Shown here piece by piece: positions 8,138-15,944 of a DNA stretch of 42,848 nucleotides (position 1 is the stretch's first letter; every line of letters starts with the position of its first letter). Below the pieces are notes generated by a model. The model did not search any database. It was not told the DNA's origin and saw only the letters and a program-made list of their open reading frames with translations. The position numbers were made by a program, and so were the translations under genes. The stretch is from NCBI GenBank assembly GCA_018970545.1, contig JAGWWC010000009.1, positions 1 to 42,848 on the forward strand. Reading direction: 5' to 3'. The stretch comes from Betaproteobacteria bacterium. GTDB lineage: Bacteria > Pseudomonadota > Gammaproteobacteria > Burkholderiales > Burkholderiaceae_A.

Positions 8138-8713
8138 ATGACCGAAAGATTTCACCACTTTTTATCGCTGATTTTTGTCGCTGCCTTTGTCAGCCTGCAG
8201 GCCTTGTCTGCCTCCGCCCAGCCCGCAGCCTCCGTTAAAACCATCACCTGGGATGATCTCCTGCCCACCCACTGGGCCAACGAGATCAAGCTTCAGATGG
8301 CGGCAGTAGGTCGCCTGGGATTTTTAGTCGATGGCTCGGAGCAGGCCAACGAGGCCATGCAGCAGCTTCGAAAGAAATGGGACAACGCACCGATTGATCC
8401 AACCCACATCAACTCCGCCATCCGTATTGCGGGATATGTTGTCTCGCTAGATGCAAACCGCAAACAGATCTCAGAATTTCTTCTCGTACCTTATTTCGGG
8501 GCCTGCATTCACCTACCACCGCCACCGGCAAACCAGATCATTCTGGTGAGATTGAAAACACCGATATCCAAGCTCGCCTCAATGGACACAGTCTGGGTCC
8601 AGGGAATGCTTCGTGAAGCACGGGTGGATACAGGCCTTGCCGTCACAGGCTACACCCTAGAAGGCTCAATCAGCGAACCGTATACCGCAAAGAATCCTTC
8701 GCGATCGAAGTAG
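8138..8713 (+). CDS. periplasmic DUF3299 protein
   Basis: 191 residues. Signal peptide to about residue 28 (LSASAQP). The mature part begins with the family's WDDLLP motif and holds RIAGYVVSLD and EFLLVPYFGACIHLPPPPAN, the DUF3299 hallmark with one Cys-His pair (CIH) that could bind metal. The function of the family is not established. Immediate linkage to the ABC pair suggests a periplasmic partner of that transporter. The start at 8138 has no strong ribosome site but gives a good signal peptide. Confidence 0.85.
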   Translation: MTERFHHFLSLIFVAAFVSLQALSASAQPAASVKTITWDDLLPTHWANEIKLQMAAVGRLGFLVDGSEQANEAMQQLRKKWDNAPIDPTHINSAIRIAGYVVSLDANRKQISEFLLVPYFGACIHLPPPPANQIILVRLKTPISKLASMDTVWVQGMLREARVDTGLAVTGYTLEGSISEPYTAKNPSRSK

Positions 8714-8748
8714 GCGCCGCGAATCAATCTGCCGCTGCTCACAGCAGC

Positions 8749-9942
8749 CTATCGTGGCTCTAGGCGAAAAAGTTTTCCGTCCGGCGCATCGGTGAGCAAA
8801 TAAATCAATCCGTCTGGCCCGATGCGTACATCGCGAATACGGCCAATCTGATTCACCAAAAGCCGCTCCTCAGCAACAATTCGCTCGCCATCAAGCACAA
8901 GACGCACCAGCGACTGGCCCCGAAGGGCGCCCACGAACAGGCTGCCGTTCCACTGAGGAAATGCTTTTCCGAAATAAAAAGCCATCCCTGATGGCGCAAT
9001 CGATGGTGTCCAGACATGCAAGGGCTGCTCCATTCCCGCTTTCTGGGTGCCTTCTCCGATGCGAGTGCCCGTCACATAGTTAGCGCCGTAGGTGATGGTC
9101 GGCCAGCCGTAATTGCGGCCGCTACGAATGATATTGACCTCATCACCGCCCTGCGGCCCGTGCTCGTGGGCCCACAACTCACCGGTCACTGGATGGATCG
9201 CAGCCCCTTGAATGTTGCGATTTCCTCGGCTGAAGGCTTCGGCCATGAGGCCCGGACGGCCGCGAAACGGGTTGTCAGCCGGAATTCGCCCGTCATCGTG
9301 AAGCCGTATCACCGAGCCAGCATGGTCATTGGACCTCTGGGCGCGTTCCTCTTCACCACGGTCACCAAGGGTGAGATACAGCATTGCCTGACGATCAAAC
9401 ACGATGCGGCCCCCAAAGTGCCGCCCACCACGAGATTTCGGCTGCATAGAAAAAAGCCGCTCGCTGTCGATCAGACGATCCTCTTTTATACGCGCGCGGA
9501 TAAGTGCGGTCCCGCTTCCCGCAGCCCTCGGACCCTCTGTGTAGGAGAGGTAAATCCAGCCGTTTTTCGTAAATTCCGGGTGAACCGCGATGTCCAGCAG
9601 GCCGCCCTGGCCCTCGACCACCAGGGTGTTGGGCAGGCCCGCTATCGGGGGCGAGAGTCGCGAAAAATCACGCGATAATTTTCGCAGATTTCCCTCGCGC
9701 TCTGTAATCAAGATCTCACCCGAGGGCAGCCACGCCAGCCCCCACGGGTGCGCAAGCCCATCAGCAAGTAGTCGAACGGAAAACCCGCTAGCCGCAGCCG
9801 CTGGCCGCATTAGATCTTTTGATTGTGTTGTTGCGACTGCCGGCGAAGCGCCCGTCAGCGATAGCGCGAGGCCAGCCATGCTAAGAATAGCGATGGCCCA
9901 GCGGTTCAGCAGCCCTAAAATAAAGCTCAATGATCGAATCAT
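8749..9942 (-). CDS. PQQ-dependent soluble aldose sugar dehydrogenase (YliI/Asd family)
   Basis: 397 residues, secreted (signal peptide about 1-38, TGASPAVA). A six-bladed quinoprotein glucose/sorbosone dehydrogenase fold, shown by HPWGLAWLPSGEILITEREG, GLLDIAVHPEF, GGRHFGGRIVFD, LGDRGEEERAQ, SRGNRNIQGAAIHPVTGELW and EHGPQGGDEVNII. These match the YliI type, which oxidises aldoses in the periplasm using PQQ. No PQQ synthesis genes are in view, so the cofactor may be made elsewhere or scavenged. Divergent from the thioredoxin-like gene, 45 bases apart. Confidence 0.9.
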   Translation of the reverse strand: MIRSLSFILGLLNRWAIAILSMAGLALSLTGASPAVATTQSKDLMRPAAAASGFSVRLLADGLAHPWGLAWLPSGEILITEREGNLRKLSRDFSRLSPPIAGLPNTLVVEGQGGLLDIAVHPEFTKNGWIYLSYTEGPRAAGSGTALIRARIKEDRLIDSERLFSMQPKSRGGRHFGGRIVFDRQAMLYLTLGDRGEEERAQRSNDHAGSVIRLHDDGRIPADNPFRGRPGLMAEAFSRGNRNIQGAAIHPVTGELWAHEHGPQGGDEVNIIRSGRNYGWPTITYGANYVTGTRIGEGTQKAGMEQPLHVWTPSIAPSGMAFYFGKAFPQWNGSLFVGALRGQSLVRLVLDGERIVAEERLLVNQIGRIRDVRIGPDGLIYLLTDAPDGKLFRLEPR

Positions 9943-9987
9943 GGTTTTATAATCATTTCTAACGAATCAATAATTTGATTTTTTCAT

Positions 9988-10524
9988 ATGGGCAGCCCCT
10001 CCGACCAAAGCCCGCACACGGAAAGTAGGCATCGTACCCATCGCCGGCAGGCAGTCGCCAGCGTAATCCTGGCGGCGCTTTGCCCAGCAGCCATTGCCCA
10101 GAAAATCCCACTCGCGATTGGCCAGCAGTTTCAACCGCCAGCGCTGACCCTGCTCGATGGCAGTCCAGTGGACTGGCAACGCCTGCAGGGCAATCTCCTC
10201 GTCGTTGAATTCTGGGCATCCTGGTGCCCTTTTTGTGCGCGACAAAACCCGCTTTTGGATCGCTTCTATCGCGAGCATCAGTCCCTCGGTCTCGAAGTCA
10301 TCACAATTAGTCTTGATAAAACCAAAGACGCTGCACTGGCTTATATGAAAAAAGGGGGCTACGCTTTTAAAGCCGCCATGGCCACCGAGGCCTGGACCGC
10401 GATTTATCGCCAGCGCCAAGGCCTGCCGCAGGTTTTTGTCATTGATCGCCGCGGCCGGATTGTGGCCATCGAGGTACGAGAGATGATGGAGGAAGATATT
10501 CGAGAGCTCGCCAGGTTCCTATAA
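9988..10524 (+). CDS. TlpA-like periplasmic thiol:disulfide oxidoreductase
   Basis: 178 residues. After a basic N-terminus (RHRTHRRQ) comes a membrane or signal segment (about 23-37), then an AhpC/TSA-Redoxin thioredoxin fold with the active site WASWCPFC and later GLPQVFVIDRRGRI (cis-Pro region). Such proteins reduce disulfides in the periplasm, often for cytochrome c or copper proteins. No cytochrome genes are adjacent, so the client is unknown. The ATG at 9988 is not preceded by a clear ribosome site. Confidence 0.88.
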   Translation: MGSPSDQSPHTESRHRTHRRQAVASVILAALCPAAIAQKIPLAIGQQFQPPALTLLDGSPVDWQRLQGNLLVVEFWASWCPFCARQNPLLDRFYREHQSLGLEVITISLDKTKDAALAYMKKGGYAFKAAMATEAWTAIYRQRQGLPQVFVIDRRGRIVAIEVREMMEEDIRELARFL

Positions 10525-10541
10525 GCAGGCCGCAACATGAT

Positions 10542-11336
10542 TTAAAGCTGCAGAGAAAAAGCAGTGATCCTGCCTGACTTCCAGTGGACGCCGCTCGATT
10601 CAGAAACCGCATGCCAGTGATGAGCCTGAGAATCCGAGGGCTCGGAAGCGATGGTGTGAATCATGTCAGCATCAGTGCTTTCACCTCGGGTCTGGGGCGT
10701 GCCATAAAACAGTGTCGGTGAATGCCCATCACTGGAGAACCGAAAAGCCCAGACCTCCTGCCCATCGGTAACGGCCAGCGATAGGCGAAGCGGCTCATCA
10801 ACGCCAGAGCGCTGCATCACACTAAGCACTTGCCCACAGGCCTGCTCTATTGCTCGACGCGGATCATCAATCAAGCCGCTGCTTAACGCGACAAGAAAGA
10901 GTGCCTCACTATCAGTGGTGCCCTGCCGATGATGATAAAGATCATGGTGAATCAAAGACTCAATTTCTTTACGGCAGGATGACCACCCCCCAATTTTTCC
11001 ATTGTGCATTAATGCCCAATTCTTGTAAGTAAAGGGATGGCAATTGGTGCGCGTTACAGCAGTCCCCGTGGAGGCCCGCACATGCGCGAAAAATAGCCGG
11101 GACTGAATTTGAGAGGCAAGCGAGCGAAGGTTGCTGTCATTCCAGGCTGGCAGGATATCCTTGAAAAGCCCTGGGGCGGTGCGTTTTCCATACCAAGCCA
11201 CGCCGAAGCCGTCACCGTTGGTAACCCACTCGGAATGTTTCGCTGAAAGACTCTGATGGATGATGGAGTTTTCCTGATGGAAAATGAGATCTTCTAAGAA
11301 AATATCTGGACCTGCATAGGCAACCCATCGACACAT
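10542..11336 (-). CDS. class II glutamine amidotransferase (YafJ-like)
   Basis: 264 residues. The protein begins MCRWVAYAGP, so Met removal exposes Cys2 as the N-terminal nucleophile of class II (Ntn) amidotransferases. Further hallmarks are NGDGFGVAWYG, FFAHVRASTGTAV, NCHPFTY and ALMHNGKIGGW. Only the glutaminase domain is present, as in YafJ and EgtC relatives; the acceptor is unknown. Its start codon shares the bases CATG with a plus-strand small ORF that starts at 11335. Confidence 0.9.
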   Translation of the reverse strand: MCRWVAYAGPDIFLEDLIFHQENSIIHQSLSAKHSEWVTNGDGFGVAWYGKRTAPGLFKDILPAWNDSNLRSLASQIQSRLFFAHVRASTGTAVTRTNCHPFTYKNWALMHNGKIGGWSSCRKEIESLIHHDLYHHRQGTTDSEALFLVALSSGLIDDPRRAIEQACGQVLSVMQRSGVDEPLRLSLAVTDGQEVWAFRFSSDGHSPTLFYGTPQTRGESTDADMIHTIASEPSDSQAHHWHAVSESSGVHWKSGRITAFSLQL

Positions 11337-11475
11337 GAATATCCCCTTTGACCCACTGGCTGCGCATCAAAATAGCCTGGCCGCTCTGCATCAGCAAGAC
11401 TGCAGTGCAACAATCTCCTCTGTGCGCCCCAACGGCTGGCCTGTCGTCATCCTCGGGCAGCCGGCGGACTCCTGA
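11335..11475 (+). CDS. possible 46-residue peptide upstream of lipoprotein
   Basis: An open frame of 46 codons whose ATG overlaps the divergent amidotransferase start (shared CATG) and whose stop lies two bases before the lipoprotein ATG. Roughly two thirds of codons end in G or C, like the neighbours. The peptide is polar with no membrane segment and ends VVILGQPADS. No clear ribosome site is seen. It may be a small co-translated protein or a leader; it resembles no family that I recognise. Confidence 0.35.
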   Translation: MNIPFDPLAAHQNSLAALHQQDCSATISSVRPNGWPVVILGQPADS

Positions 11476-11477
11476 TC

Positions 11478-11780
11478 ATGCGTCTTTTGGCGGTATTGGC
11501 AATATTGCTGATGGCGGGATGTGTTGCCCGAACCCAGGAGTATCACTGCAAACAAGATCTCAACATTGCAGAAACATTCGAACTCAAGATTACGCCAACC
11601 TCACTGACTTACCGAGGGCGCATATTTGGCTTTAAAGAGGAGGCTGGCCCGCTGCGTCGCTATCGCGATAAAAATCAAGAAAACGAAATCGAATTCAACC
11701 CAATGGATGGCCGACTCAACCTGCGCGGAGCCTCTGACAGTCTCGGCTGGAGCTGTACGCGTTACGAAGGCATCAAATAA
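11478..11780 (+). CDS. small predicted lipoprotein
   Basis: 100 residues. A short signal peptide ends in the lipobox LLMAGC (Cys15), so the mature protein should be a small lipoprotein of about 86 residues. The rest is hydrophilic, with Cys24 in YHCKQDL and Cys94 in GWSCTRYEG that could pair. No family is recognised. It follows the 46-residue frame by two bases and converges on the thioesterase gene, three bases apart. Confidence 0.7.
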   Translation: MRLLAVLAILLMAGCVARTQEYHCKQDLNIAETFELKITPTSLTYRGRIFGFKEEAGPLRRYRDKNQENEIEFNPMDGRLNLRGASDSLGWSCTRYEGIK

Positions 11781-11782
11781 CG

Positions 11783-12235
11783 CTACAAACTGTCGGTCCG
11801 ATAGAGATCGATCAGTACCTGCCGTATCGGCTCAGGAATGGGGGCCGGACGCTGACTACGCCGATCGACATAAACATGAACAAAGTTCCCTACTGCTGAC
11901 GCTTGTCGGTCTTCGTTACAAAAAATACCGATCTCATATCGGACACTACTGGATCCAATATGGCGCGTGCAGACGCCCACATGCACTAGATCTGGAAAAG
12001 CAATCGGCGAAAAATACTTGCATTGAGTCTCAACAACCAGTCCAACTACGGGGCTATCCGCAATCTTCAGCACGCCCCGATCCACAAGAATTTTATTGAC
12101 CGCGGTATCAAAAAACGCGTAATAAGTAACATTGTTGACGTGCTGATAGACATCATTGTCATGCCAGCGGGTCTGTATCGACTCAAATGCGCGAAAGTCG
12201 GTACGCCTCGGGGGTGGGCTTTTGGGGGCGCTCAT
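11783..12235 (-). CDS. acyl-CoA thioesterase, 4HBT hotdog family
   Basis: 150 residues, one hotdog domain. RWHDNDVYQHVNNVTYYAFF is the 4-hydroxybenzoyl-CoA thioesterase signature, with the catalytic Asp (HDND) and the following HVNN. VRYEIGIF and VGNFVHVYVDRRSQRP form later strands. YbgC/FadM-like enzymes hydrolyse acyl-CoA; the natural substrate cannot be read from sequence. Its ATG follows the panE stop directly, so the two are one transcript. Confidence 0.88.
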   Translation of the reverse strand: MSAPKSPPPRRTDFRAFESIQTRWHDNDVYQHVNNVTYYAFFDTAVNKILVDRGVLKIADSPVVGLVVETQCKYFSPIAFPDLVHVGVCTRHIGSSSVRYEIGIFCNEDRQASAVGNFVHVYVDRRSQRPAPIPEPIRQVLIDLYRTDSL

Positions 12236-13195
12236 TTAGGCCTGCCGTAATGAATCATGCATGGGGTGTCGCTCGAGCATTTTCACTAAGCCATGAATCG
12301 CTCGATGGGTGGGTACGCTGATGCCATGCCGGTGGGCAATCTCAACGACGACTCCATTAAGATAATCGATCTCGGTGGGCTTTCCGCGTGCAAGGTCCTG
12401 AGCAGTTGAAGACCGCTGGCCTGGCATGGTCTGCGCAATGGTCTGGTTTGCAAGGGCGGCCTCCTCGGGACTCAGATCAACCCCTTCCGCCTGAGCGACC
12501 TGAATGAATTCCGCAGTCAGGGCCTCAATCAGCGATTGAATTTGCGGCACTTGGACCATCTTGCCATAGGGAATCTGGCCAAGTGCTGATATTCCGTTAT
12601 AAGTGCAATTCACAAGAAACTTTTTCCAGAGGGCGCGCTTGATCTCCGGTGATACAGCGCAGGGGATTCCAGCAGACTCAAATACCCTGGCAATCATACG
12701 CAGCGAATCTTCCGATGGAGATGACGAGCTGGACTCAGGATCCCCGATCACCAACTCGCCGCGGCCGAAGTGCTTTACCCGTCCTGGGCCCTGCATGCCT
12801 ACCGCAACATAGACCACTGCAGGGAATGCGGTTTGCACAATATAAGGCCGAAGCCGCGCGCAATTATCCACACCATTTTGTAGGCTCAGGATCAATGCAT
12901 CGGGACGCAAGACGGTTGAGAGTGTCTTGGCGACGGCAACGGTATCTGCAGATTTCACGGCTAAAAGGATCAAATCGGCATTGGCCGCATCACTCACCGC
13001 TACGGATGCCCTCACGGGTATTGCACCGCAAGAGTCTTGTGAGTCGATCCAAAGCCCATCGCGGTTGATCGCATCGACATGCGAGGGCCGCCCAATGAGC
13101 GTCACTGGGTGGCCCGCCTGGGCAAGTCGGCCCCCAAAAAAGCAGCCGACCGCTCCTGCCCCCACCACCGCAATCTCTGGTCGCTGCGACAGCAT
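12236..13195 (-). CDS. panE: 2-dehydropantoate 2-reductase (ketopantoate reductase)
   Basis: 319 residues from the ATG at 13195, which has the ribosome site GGGAGGGG just upstream; an ATG five codons earlier is less well placed. N-terminal Rossmann motif VVGAGAVGCFFGG (GxGxxG at 12-17), then LLAVKSADT, SLQNGVDN and the C-terminal KRALWKKFLVNCTYNGISAL with the catalytic Lys. The enzyme makes pantoate with NADPH for CoA synthesis. Several paralogues of this family act on other 2-oxo acids, so the exact substrate is likely but not certain. Confidence 0.88.
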   Translation of the reverse strand: MLSQRPEIAVVGAGAVGCFFGGRLAQAGHPVTLIGRPSHVDAINRDGLWIDSQDSCGAIPVRASVAVSDAANADLILLAVKSADTVAVAKTLSTVLRPDALILSLQNGVDNCARLRPYIVQTAFPAVVYVAVGMQGPGRVKHFGRGELVIGDPESSSSSPSEDSLRMIARVFESAGIPCAVSPEIKRALWKKFLVNCTYNGISALGQIPYGKMVQVPQIQSLIEALTAEFIQVAQAEGVDLSPEEAALANQTIAQTMPGQRSSTAQDLARGKPTEIDYLNGVVVEIAHRHGISVPTHRAIHGLVKMLERHPMHDSLRQA

Positions 13196-13262
13196 CTTCC
13201 CCTCCCTCACCTACTCATCTTATACTGACTGGCCTATTTATCTAAAGCCAGAAAAAACGCCG

Positions 13263-13682
13263 ATGCGCCACTTGCTGAGCCTGATGTTGTTTGCCCTCGC
13301 AGCGCCAGCAATCGCTGGGCAATGGTCCGCCTTCGATAAGGGGCCAAACTACGAAATTTATATTGATCTGCAGTCCATTCGGCCACTCGGTGATGCGACG
13401 GTCCGATTCCAGACTGTGACCAACTACGAAAGCGTAATGCGTTATGAGCGGCTCTGGTACCGATCGATGACGTTGACGCGAATTATCGATTGCAAGCGGC
13501 AGCAATTCAAAATTGAATCGGCCTCAATCTATTCAAAGTTTTTTGCCGAGGGCCAGTATCTTCTCAATCCACGGCTACCCCAGGAGAGCAGAATTATTCC
13601 GGTGAATTCTGCGGTGGAGCGGTTGGCGGGCCTTCTGTGCAGTCAGTACAGCCCGCCAGAAAAAAAGAAATCGCAGACTTAA
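13263..13682 (+). CDS. surface-adhesin E-like secreted protein
   Basis: 139 residues. Signal peptide to about residue 19 (APAIAGQW). The mature protein fits the short adhesin-E-like family common in betaproteobacteria: YEIYIDLQSIRPLGDATVRF, a central NYES..MRYERLWYRS, then RIIDCKRQQFKI. Two Cys (DCKRQ and LLCSQY) could form a disulfide. The name comes from a Haemophilus protein; in freshwater bacteria the function is unknown. The ATG at 13263 is chosen because it starts a proper signal peptide. Confidence 0.72.
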   Translation: MRHLLSLMLFALAAPAIAGQWSAFDKGPNYEIYIDLQSIRPLGDATVRFQTVTNYESVMRYERLWYRSMTLTRIIDCKRQQFKIESASIYSKFFAEGQYLLNPRLPQESRIIPVNSAVERLAGLLCSQYSPPEKKKSQT

Positions 13683-13686
13683 ATCA

Positions 13687-14223
13687 TTAGGCAGATTTCA
13701 CGAGATTCAGTCCCGCCTTTCCTGCAGATTCCACGTTTTGCTCAGCCACCGCAATTGCCTGTCGGGTCGCCTTGGTCGCGGTCTGATAGGCTTGTCCCGC
13801 AACATTCCACGCTGACCGAGCCAGCGCCACACCACTCTCGGATCCGGCTGGCGCATATTTTGAAAACTGCTCAATGGCATTGTGAACGCGCTCGCCCAAA
13901 TCGCTCATCTGTGCTTCGCTCACCCTGGACCAGGCCTTGGCAGTTTCAATTCCGATGCCACAAAGCGCACTCCCTAGGGCAGTCATGCTCTCTAGCGAGA
14001 AATTTAACCAATCGGCTTGCACCTTTGCCAGATCCTGCGGGTTTTTTGACATGGTCAGGGCTTTGGCACTCTCCGCACCATGCTGGGTTGCATCACGAGC
14101 AATCTTTAAATGCAGCTGCGCCATTTTTTCGATACCCTTCATGGATGCGGCGGATACTTCCATCATATTCTGAGCCGCTGATTTCATTGCGGTCTCGATA
14201 AACTGGGGGCTTGAATCAGCCAT
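13687..14223 (-). CDS. phasin-family granule protein
   Basis: 178 residues. Start at 14223 (MADSSPQF), with TTGGAG seven to twelve bases upstream; an in-frame TTG at 14235 is less likely. The sequence is almost wholly amphipathic helix, with QFIETAMKSAAQNMMEVSAA and the central DLAKVQADWLNFSLESM typical of phasins, which coat polyhydroxyalkanoate granules. No PHA synthase gene is in the window. Low-complexity Ala-rich C-terminus. Confidence 0.85.
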   Translation of the reverse strand: MADSSPQFIETAMKSAAQNMMEVSAASMKGIEKMAQLHLKIARDATQHGAESAKALTMSKNPQDLAKVQADWLNFSLESMTALGSALCGIGIETAKAWSRVSEAQMSDLGERVHNAIEQFSKYAPAGSESGVALARSAWNVAGQAYQTATKATRQAIAVAEQNVESAGKAGLNLVKSA

Positions 14224-14321
14224 GTTGTTCTCCAAAAAGAAAAATGCAAAGTGTAAAAGCGTGACTGAGTCTATTGGACAGAGTCAAGCCCAACTCCACG
14301 GACCGGGTGTGATTTAAGGTG

Positions 14322-15251
14322 ATGACAAGTCATCGGAACCCGCTCGATGCGGGCGCAAGCGGACTAATGGTGGTGTTGTGCCTAATCTGGGGGCTAGCCC
14401 AGGTCATACTGAAGATGGCGGCGACAGATATCTCACCGTTAATGCAGATTGCGCTTCGCTCTGGCGTAGCCGCTGTTCTCGTGGTGTTCCTCATGTTCAT
14501 TCGGCGCGAGGGACTTTCCATTCAAGATGGCACATGGCGACCTGGCCTCCTCGTGGCAGGATTATTTGCTCTTGAATTTTTTCTCATCGGCGAGGGTCTT
14601 CGCTATACATCGGCCTCCCATATGACGGTTCTGTTGTACACCGCACCAATTTTTGCTGCCCTTGGACTGCATCTGCTCATGCCCAGTGAGCGGCTAAGTC
14701 GAGCTCAATGGTTTGGGATCGGACTCGCGTTCACAGGAGTCGCAATCGCTTTTCTTTTAAGACCAAATTACATCGAGCAAAATATCAGCAGTACCGACCT
14801 ACTTTACGGAGATCTTCTCTCGATTGGCGCCGGAATCGCATGGGCCGCCACTACAGTGGCCGTCCGCTGCTCAAGACTCGCACAGGTTTCCGCAGCACAA
14901 ACACTGCTGTATCAGCTGGCTGGAGCTTTTTTTCTACTGACAGCAGCAGCATTTTTGCTCGAACAAACCACTATTGAATTCACTGCACTCACATGGGGCA
15001 GTCTGATTTTTCAATCGCTCGTTGTCTGCTTTGCAAGCTATCTCGCCTGGTTTTGGCTGCTCAAGCACTACAGTGCATCACAGCTGGGAGTGTTTTCCTT
15101 TCTCACGCCAATTTTTGGGGTAGCACTCGGAGTCAGTCTGCTGGGGGAGCAGCTGGAAATCAGTTTCATTATTGGCGCAGCTTTTGTCATCGTCGGACTT
15201 ATCCTGGTGAGCGCCTCTGGATGGCTAAAGCATCAAATCACCCGAAAATAA
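14322..15251 (+). CDS. EamA/DMT-family inner-membrane transporter
   Basis: 309 residues from the ATG at 14322; a GTG directly upstream is also possible, and the TAAGG at 14314-14318 is close to both. Ten hydrophobic helices in two EamA repeats: the first contains LIWGLAQVILK and SGVAAVLVVFLMF, the second LSIGAGIAWAATTVAVRCSR and FLTPIFGVALGVSLLGEQL, the classic DMT end-motif. Such carriers export amino acids or metabolites; substrate unknown. Confidence 0.88.
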   Translation: MTSHRNPLDAGASGLMVVLCLIWGLAQVILKMAATDISPLMQIALRSGVAAVLVVFLMFIRREGLSIQDGTWRPGLLVAGLFALEFFLIGEGLRYTSASHMTVLLYTAPIFAALGLHLLMPSERLSRAQWFGIGLAFTGVAIAFLLRPNYIEQNISSTDLLYGDLLSIGAGIAWAATTVAVRCSRLAQVSAAQTLLYQLAGAFFLLTAAAFLLEQTTIEFTALTWGSLIFQSLVVCFASYLAWFWLLKHYSASQLGVFSFLTPIFGVALGVSLLGEQLEISFIIGAAFVIVGLILVSASGWLKHQITRK

Positions 15252-15325
15252 TCAGGCTGAGGCGTCATAGGCCTGAAGCTTTCTTCGGCTTAAAAACGTT
15301 TGAATTAATCTAAGGATTGCGTAAT

Positions 15326-15694
15326 TCAACCAGCCGACGGCCAAAGCGCCCAAAACCCAAAATGGCGCAATCGCAGCCGATGGGCGAACAATTTGAGTTG
15401 TGCGGCTCCGAATGGTTTTTGATCGAGCCGCGCGGCCAGCAGCCGGCAGGCCATCTCATCGAGCTGCGCGCACTCCCAATCACCCGCCATATAGGACTCT
15501 CCAAAGCCCAACGATCCGCTGTTTGCAATCACCGAAAAGACACGCGAATTCCGAACCTCGATATCAAATGGCTGGCGGCCGTTAAACTCAATGCCGGCCT
15601 GAAGAAAAAGCGCCCGAACAGCGTCCTGCGGCCCGGATGAGGATTGCGGGCGCAACGTATTTAACGACGATGAACGCGAGGCTAAATGTTCCAT
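15326..15694 (-). pseudogene. truncated cyclopropane-fatty-acid synthase remnant
   Basis: 122 codons matching only the N-terminal domain of Cfa: LFLQAGIEFNGRQPFDIEV, SLGFGESYMAGDWECAQLD and CRLLAARLD align in order with the beginning of E. coli Cfa. The reading frame then loses similarity (after about residue 105) and stops at 15326. The SAM-binding catalytic domain, about 270 residues, is absent, and the EamA gene ends only 74 bases away. No continuation appears in other frames. Best read as a gene cut short by deletion; a retained small lipid-binding domain protein is the alternative. Confidence 0.65.
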
Positions 15695-15757
15695 TGCGCG
15701 ACTATCAGCCCATCGTGGCTATTTTTAGGCCTCGCGCAGTGTGGTTCTTGGCCCCCC

Positions 15758-15787
15758 AAAAAAACAGGCCCCGAATTCGGGGCCTGT
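15758..15787 (-). terminator. intrinsic terminator of the puc operon
   Basis: A perfect palindrome with 12-base arms ACAGGCCCCGAA and TTCGGGGCCTGT (15764-15787). Read on the minus strand it is followed by seven T residues (A-run at 15758-15764 on the plus strand). It lies 23 bases after the stop of the 28-codon gene and closes the light-harvesting operon. Confidence 0.88.
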
Positions 15788-15810
15788 CGGGTTGCTCGCC
15801 GGGCTAGGGC

Positions 15811-15897
15811 TTACTTACTGCCGCGGTTGAAATGATTCGCAACCAATGTCACCGCAACTGCCGCCCAGATCACCAAAATTACTTGCCAAACTTCCAT
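15811..15897 (-). CDS. 28-residue single-helix membrane peptide in the puc operon
   Basis: A small gene of 28 codons plus stop, 47 bases downstream of pucC and 23 bases before the operon terminator. A ribosome site, AGAAAGG, lies ten bases before the ATG. The peptide starts MEVWQVILVIW, has one hydrophobic helix (about residues 3-20), two Trp (4 and 11) and one His (22), and ends NHFNRGSK. The charges predict N-out, C-in. I recognise no family. Its place after pucBAC suggests a small antenna subunit or assembly factor, like the gamma polypeptide reported in some LH2 complexes; this is inference. Confidence 0.62.
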   Translation of the reverse strand: MEVWQVILVIWAAVAVTLVANHFNRGSK

Positions 15898-15944
15898 GTC
15901 TTACCAACCTTTCTCAGAGGGCATCAGCTCGTGGGGCTGATTAT

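Noticed and set aside
9016-9678. A 220-codon frame on the plus strand inside the sugar dehydrogenase gene.
   Set aside because: It lies wholly within a well-supported minus-strand gene and shows no motif or signal.
15252-15325. Imperfect hairpin GCC(T)GAAG/CTTCGGC after the EamA gene as a terminator.
   Set aside because: The stem has a bulge and is followed by TTAAAAA rather than a T-run.
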